DNA from: Parastagonospora avenae f. sp. tritici 18332-5
Taxonomy: Eukaryota; Ascomycota; Dothideomycetes; Pleosporales; Phaeosphaeriaceae
Assembly: GCA_022559985.1 (NCBI GenBank)
Contig: JAFJTR010000057.1
Coordinates: forward strand, 153,660 to 217,659
Reading direction: 5' to 3'
DNA length: 64,000 nucleotides
Under the pieces are notes generated by a model, which was given only the letters and a program-made list of their open reading frames with translations, made no database searches and was not told the origin of the DNA. Every line of letters begins with the position of its first letter. The stretch's first letter is position 1. Position numbers and translations under genes: made by a program. Shown piece by piece: positions 60,214 through 64,000 of this stretch.

Positions 60214-60615
60214 GGTGCTGCTTCTATGGTGGTATGATTTGGAACTAGAGGAATTGGGATTTTGGTAGGCGTAGAGAGTCGTTAGATCCATTCAATTGCA
60301 ATGGGGGTGGTTCATGGTCTGGGCTGGATGGACTTCAGATGACAGTCGATAAGGAATGGGAGGCTTATCGGGAGACCCACAGCGGGAGCTCCCGTTGCTT
60401 AGCTGCATCGCAAGGAAATGCCATGTCTCCTTTTTCCGCGCCTTGCCGTTTGACTTCATTCACGCTTCGACACACGCATTTGGCAACCTGCCGCGTGTGC
60501 CAGCGAACGTCTTTCAATATCGGAGGAAATTAGGACGAAAGGAGGGGAATTAAGCTTCGAGGCGGATTCTGTTACGTCAGCCCCCTTCCGCTCGACCCGG
60601 ACCCGCGTCAACAAC
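60214..60615. other. divergent promoter region
   Basis: It lies between the AIG2-like gene (minus) and the PQ-loop gene (plus). No other feature was recognised. Confidence 0.45.
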
Positions 60616-61493
60616 ATGGGCTTCATCAACGAAATCGTCAAGAACATCGCGCCGATATTGTTCGTCCTCCCCCGATAGATTTCACCCACCTTACACTAAC
60701 ACCACCTAGTATCGCCACGTCCCCGATAACCAGCTATGGCGACCAAATCTACTCGATGCACCGCACGCGCTCGTCCGCCGGCTTCTCCCTGGACATCCCG
60801 CTGATCATGCTGCTCGCCAGCATCCTCAAAGTATACTACTGGTTCGGCTCGCATTTCAGCACCTCGCTACTGATCCAAGCCCTCCTCATGATCGTCGTCC
60901 ACGTGCTGTGTCTGCACGTCGCGCTGACCAATCGACCCGCGCCGTCTCATCTGCCCTTTCAAATCGCGCCCGGGGCGCGCAAACGCCCGTACGATTTCTG
61001 GCAGTGGAGGCAGCCGCGGCCGTATTGGACGTTCCTGAGTTATTTCACGGGAGCGTTACTGGTTATGCATTTGCTCATGGGCTCGACGGGCATGTTCATC
61101 CCGTACACGGATATCCTGGGTGCCGTTGCGTTGACGATTGAAGCGACCCTGCCGCTCCCACAACTCTACTCCAACTACACCCGGCGCGGATGTAAGGGGT
61201 TCCGGCCCAGCGTGATCGTAAACTGGGTCATCGGCGACACATTCAAGATGTGGTTTTTCTTCGCGAGTAGCAGCGGTGAAGTACCCTGGGCGTTCAAAGC
61301 ATGCGGCGTGTTCCAGGCTACATGCGATCTTGGCCTCGCGCTGCAATATCTTGTCTGGGGCGACGGGCCCGAGGACAAAATCAGCACCAGCCCCGTGCCA
61401 CTGGACGACGCGTTGCTGGGCGGGAAGAAGGTCGGCGACGCGGGGATTGAGATGCAAGAAGGGAGAGTGTGGGAGAGGCCGAGGGTGTCGTAA
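60616..61493 (+). CDS. PQ-loop membrane protein (Any1/Cfs1-like)
   Basis: Two exons: 60616-60659 and 60710-61493, giving 275 aa. The donor is the atypical GTTCGT, chosen because it alone restores the frame; the acceptor follows a CACTAAC branch site. The first PQ-loop-like segment is SPITSYGDQIYSM followed by RSSAGFSLD. The second has the true motif PLPQLYSNYTRRGCKGF. Six to seven hydrophobic helices are visible. Yeast Any1/Cfs1 is an endosomal/Golgi PQ-loop protein that counteracts loss of phospholipid flippases. Assignment to that subgroup rests on length and loop pattern and is moderate. Confidence 0.85.
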
Positions 61494-61546
61494 TCAGTCA
61501 TTTGTACTACCATCTATATAGATCTTTTTCCAAACACGCATATCGT

Positions 61547-61806
61547 TCAGCGCCTCAGCATGTCGAGAACATCATCTTTCAGTCCCTCCTTAGCGCGCTT
61601 GAACGCACTCACCGCCCCATCCATTTCCGCGATGCAGTGCAGATAATGCCCCAATTCATGCTGCGTGACGCACTCTTTGCAGTGCCGAGTCAGCGCTTTG
61701 TACGCGTCGCGGAAGCGTTCGAGCTCTGTGCTCAGGGCGCTGGACTTTTCCCAGAGAGTGTCGGCGCGCGGCTTGAGTGGGTTCGGGGGAGCGCGGGTGC
61801 GTGCAG
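61547..61806 (-). CDS. 3' exon of an unrecognised small protein
   Basis: A minus-strand frame with good composition runs from an acceptor-like CTCCCAG (exon start 61806) to TGA at 61547. It encodes about 85 residues: a Pro-rich start, then a helical part LWEKSSALSTELERFRDAYK, a cysteine cluster (HCKECV, YLHCIAEMD) and a basic end LKDDVLDMLRR. No in-frame ATG lies in the exon before the helical part, so a 5' exon in 61.8-62.1 kb must exist. I could not fix it: a candidate ATG near 61950 has a matching phase but a weak donor. The family is not recognised. Confidence 0.45.
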
Positions 61807-62292
61807 CTGGGAGGCATGGGGAGTAAGAGGAGAGAGGGAAGGGGGGGATATATAGGAAGTCGAGGTGGGTATCAATTTGCTGGGTTACTGTTCACATGGC
61901 GTGTCGTCTGATACAAGCAAGCACGCAAGCAAGAACCGGGTGGAAAGATGGTCATGGACTTGGAGCCCAAGTCGGCTTGCGATGTGTGAGTGAGAAACGG
62001 AATCCGAAGCACATTGCCAATGGAGATGGAATTAAGTGTGTCGGGATGTCCACGTGGCTGCTTAAACCCCCTACTTCGGCTCCAGGAGCTTTGTAATACC
62101 AACACCGTGAGATTTGAGTGAGTATTGCAAATGATACAGGTGATGCTTGCTGCTATGTCTGATGATCGTTATCGTGATCTGCACACGCGGGCTTCTACTC
62201 GCAATGAAAATCGCTCCACTCGCATGGCATCAAATATAGGATCTTCGCCCGGATCCAACACAATCCTCTCCCTCATCTGAACCCGCTCCACC
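61807..62292. other. intergenic, may hold a missing 5' exon
   Basis: No complete gene seen. It may contain the first exon of the small minus-strand gene ending at 61547, and it holds the promoter of the gene starting at 62293. Confidence 0.4.
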
Positions 62293-62598
62293 ATGTCCAC
62301 CATGTCCACCAAGCGAACCGCGTCCGAGCTCCGCTCACGCCTCGAAACCAACTTATCCGCCTTAACCGAGATGATCGATAATATCGAAGATTTCGAAACC
62401 AGCACGACTGGCACGTTCAAAGACTTTGCCAATGAGCTACTCGACTTGCTCACGGGACGCGAGGAGGATGCTCTTCAGAAGTCGCTAGAGCATTTGGAAT
62501 GCTACTTCAAGATGTTGGCGGCGAGAGCGGAGGGATTGGCTGAGATGGCGGAGAAATGGGGACGGGAGGTGTTGTACAAAAGTTCTGGGACACAGTAG
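62293..62598 (+). CDS. small helical protein of unknown function, 101 aa
   Basis: A single exon gives an acidic protein predicted to be almost entirely alpha-helical, with heptad-like Leu spacing (LRSRLETNLSALTEMIDNI, then FANELLDLL and LEHLECYF). There is no signal peptide. It could be a subunit of a small coiled-coil assembly. I do not recognise the family. The ATG has a good context and the frame composition is coherent. Confidence 0.6.
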   Translation: MSTMSTKRTASELRSRLETNLSALTEMIDNIEDFETSTTGTFKDFANELLDLLTGREEDALQKSLEHLECYFKMLAARAEGLAEMAEKWGREVLYKSSGTQ

Positions 62599-62897
62599 TG
62601 GGCGTGTATGAACCGAGGTGTACGGTGTTCATTGTGTGTTGATCTCTGTTATGTTTACTTGATCAGATATCCTTCCATGCATGATTGATCTACATCGCGA
62701 GGAAGTGGTCATGAAATGCTTCGCGCATCCGAATCACCATGAAAGTCTAATCCGTTTAGGGACAGGTCAAGAATAACCTCATCTCGATGCATACAAGTAA
62801 ATCCATAGTGTAAAATAAGTAGATTACTCAATTCTCCATCCCCATCGCACCATCATCGCGCACTCAAAACTCTACCTTCCCATCCCTCAAATATCCC
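62599..62897. other. converging 3' ends, no gene seen
   Basis: Short AT-rich spacer; nothing recognised. Confidence 0.45.
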
Positions 62898-63533
62898 TCA
62901 CTTCCTCTCCCCACGTCCAACCCTCATCCCCCGCTGCCATCCCCCCTCCCACATCCAATCCACCTCCTTCTCCACCTCTATCCGTCCGCCCAACAACTCC
63001 GCCAACATCTCCAAGACCTCCTTCGCCTGCGCCTCCAACATGCCCAACGCCCTGACCAATCCGACGCCCTCCTGATGCATATCGTACAACTGCGTCTCAC
63101 TCAATCTCTCCGGCTTAATGGACTCCAGCGGCCTCGCGACAGCCGTCAGATGCGCGAGCTGCGACGACACAACTGCGGCGCGGCGGTTGAGCGCGGAAAT
63201 GCGCGAGGGCAGGTCGTGCGGGCGTGTGGAAGGGTTGTATGGCGAAGGCAAGGTGAGGGGCTTAGGTTGGTGGCAGTGCAAGGTTGGGTCGTGGCGGGGG
63301 TTGCGGACGTCCTCGAGAGAAGGGGTGCGGGAGAGAGTGGGCTCGTAGTAGCGGGGATTATGGTGCCAGGGAGCAGCGGGGCGAATTTGGCGGCGAGCGC
63401 CGAAGGGTGGTGTGAGTGGTAGTGGTGGGCCGTACATGGTGGTGTTGTCGTGGGGCTTTGTGGCGGGTGAGAAGGAGATGGTGCGGCGGTGGCGGCGGTG
63501 GCGGCGGTGGTGGTATGAGTAGTGGGAGGTCAT
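62898..63533 (-). CDS. unknown protein with His/Arg-rich start and helical C-terminus
   Basis: A single exon gives 211 aa from the first true ATG at 63533 (MTSHYSYHHRRHRRHRR). The first 120 residues are Pro, His and Arg rich and probably disordered. The last 90 form a helical region (SRISALNRRAAVVSSQLAHL, then ETQLYDMHQEGVGLVRALGM and LEAQAKEVLEMLAELL), ending in a Trp/Gly/Arg-rich tail. The helical part looks like a real coiled-coil domain. I do not recognise the family. The low-complexity start makes the exact N-terminus uncertain. Confidence 0.55.
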   Translation of the reverse strand: MTSHYSYHHRRHRRHRRTISFSPATKPHDNTTMYGPPLPLTPPFGARRQIRPAAPWHHNPRYYEPTLSRTPSLEDVRNPRHDPTLHCHQPKPLTLPSPYNPSTRPHDLPSRISALNRRAAVVSSQLAHLTAVARPLESIKPERLSETQLYDMHQEGVGLVRALGMLEAQAKEVLEMLAELLGGRIEVEKEVDWMWEGGWQRGMRVGRGERK

Positions 63534-64000
63534 GGTGGTGCGGTTTATGTATGGTGGTCGTGGTGGAGATGGGCGGATACTGGCATTTGGAAATGTGGCC
63601 TCGAGGCAGTTATACCGGAATGATGCAGGATTGTTGGTTGGTTTGATGTGAGTTGCTGATATCAAACAGTTCGGGTTGATGCATGGACGGGCACTGCAAA
63701 CAGGTCCGACAAACTTTGTGAAGAAGAATAGTCACTGATTCGGCGAATATGGAGGAAGTGACACTACTTTGTTATCAGGAGTTTTATGTAGGGGACCGAG
63801 GAAAAAAACTGTCGGCAATCAAGCTGCCCAAGATGTTAGTTTATCATATTTTGTTCCTTTACATTCTGGTCCTTAAACAGAAAGTCCGAAATTGAGTATT
63901 TTGTCGGATCGTGAGTATCGGTAGGGACGTCGTCTGCTCAACACTGACCGCCGAGCTGACTCGATCCTTCTTCGATCCTACTTCGGCCCGACTTGCGTTA
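63534..64000. other. intergenic, possible LTR start at the window edge
   Basis: It contains the promoter of the minus-strand gene. At 63902 the sequence TGTCGGATC...GAGTATCG resembles the first 20 bases of the two solo LTRs, so an LTR may begin here and run out of the window. Only the start is visible. Confidence 0.3.

Overview
The window is nuclear DNA of a filamentous ascomycete, most probably a Dothideomycete (Pleosporales-like). The grounds are many 43-62 nt GT-AG introns with CTAAC-type branch sites, a highly reducing polyketide synthase, pogo/Fot1-like transposon relics, LTR debris, and single-copy fungal housekeeping genes. Exon models were built by hand from splice signals. In every multi-exon gene the reading frame closes exactly across all joins, except where stated.

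Layout. (1) 1-6.1 kb is a repeat island. It holds two broken pogo-type transposases (one with recognisable terminal inverted repeats), a solo LTR with a perfect 5-bp target duplication, and a 65-bp inverted repeat whose arms lie 5.4 kb apart around them. (2) 6.2-12.8 kb carries a DUF2306 membrane protein, an MFS exporter and a nine-exon short-chain dehydrogenase. (3) 12.8-14.5 kb is repeat-bearing, with a second, shorter solo LTR of the same family. (4) 14.5-22.9 kb has an exopolyphosphatase (PPX1-like) and a 1680-aa protein with a RasGAP-like N-terminal region and a GC-AG intron. (5) 23.6-25.7 kb holds two damaged reading frames. (6) 25.9-43.9 kb is a compact secondary-metabolite locus: a complete 11-exon HR-PKS on the minus strand, then on the plus strand an FSH-type serine hydrolase, a 14-exon ABC-B exporter and a secreted beta-lactamase-fold hydrolase. 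(7) 44.4-46.7 kb contains small basic proteins, including a tandem duplicate pair in which one copy is cut by a stop. (8) 47.3-63.5 kb is housekeeping: aspartyl aminopeptidase, PP1 inhibitor-2, class II eIF4E, Ulp2-like SUMO protease, AIG2/GGCT-like protein, PQ-loop membrane protein and small unknown proteins.

How the genes work together. The PKS ends at its ACP and has no release domain. The divergently placed FSH hydrolase has the fold of LovG, which releases an HR-PKS product in lovastatin synthesis. The ABC pump could export the product. The beta-lactamase-like protein has a signal peptide, so it could act on the product outside the cell. There is no P450, methyltransferase or pathway regulator in the locus. 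The PKS enoylreductase lacks its nucleotide-binding glycines and the dehydratase has Glu where Asp is usual, so the product may be less reduced than the domain order suggests. All functions are inferred from motifs; no searches were run.
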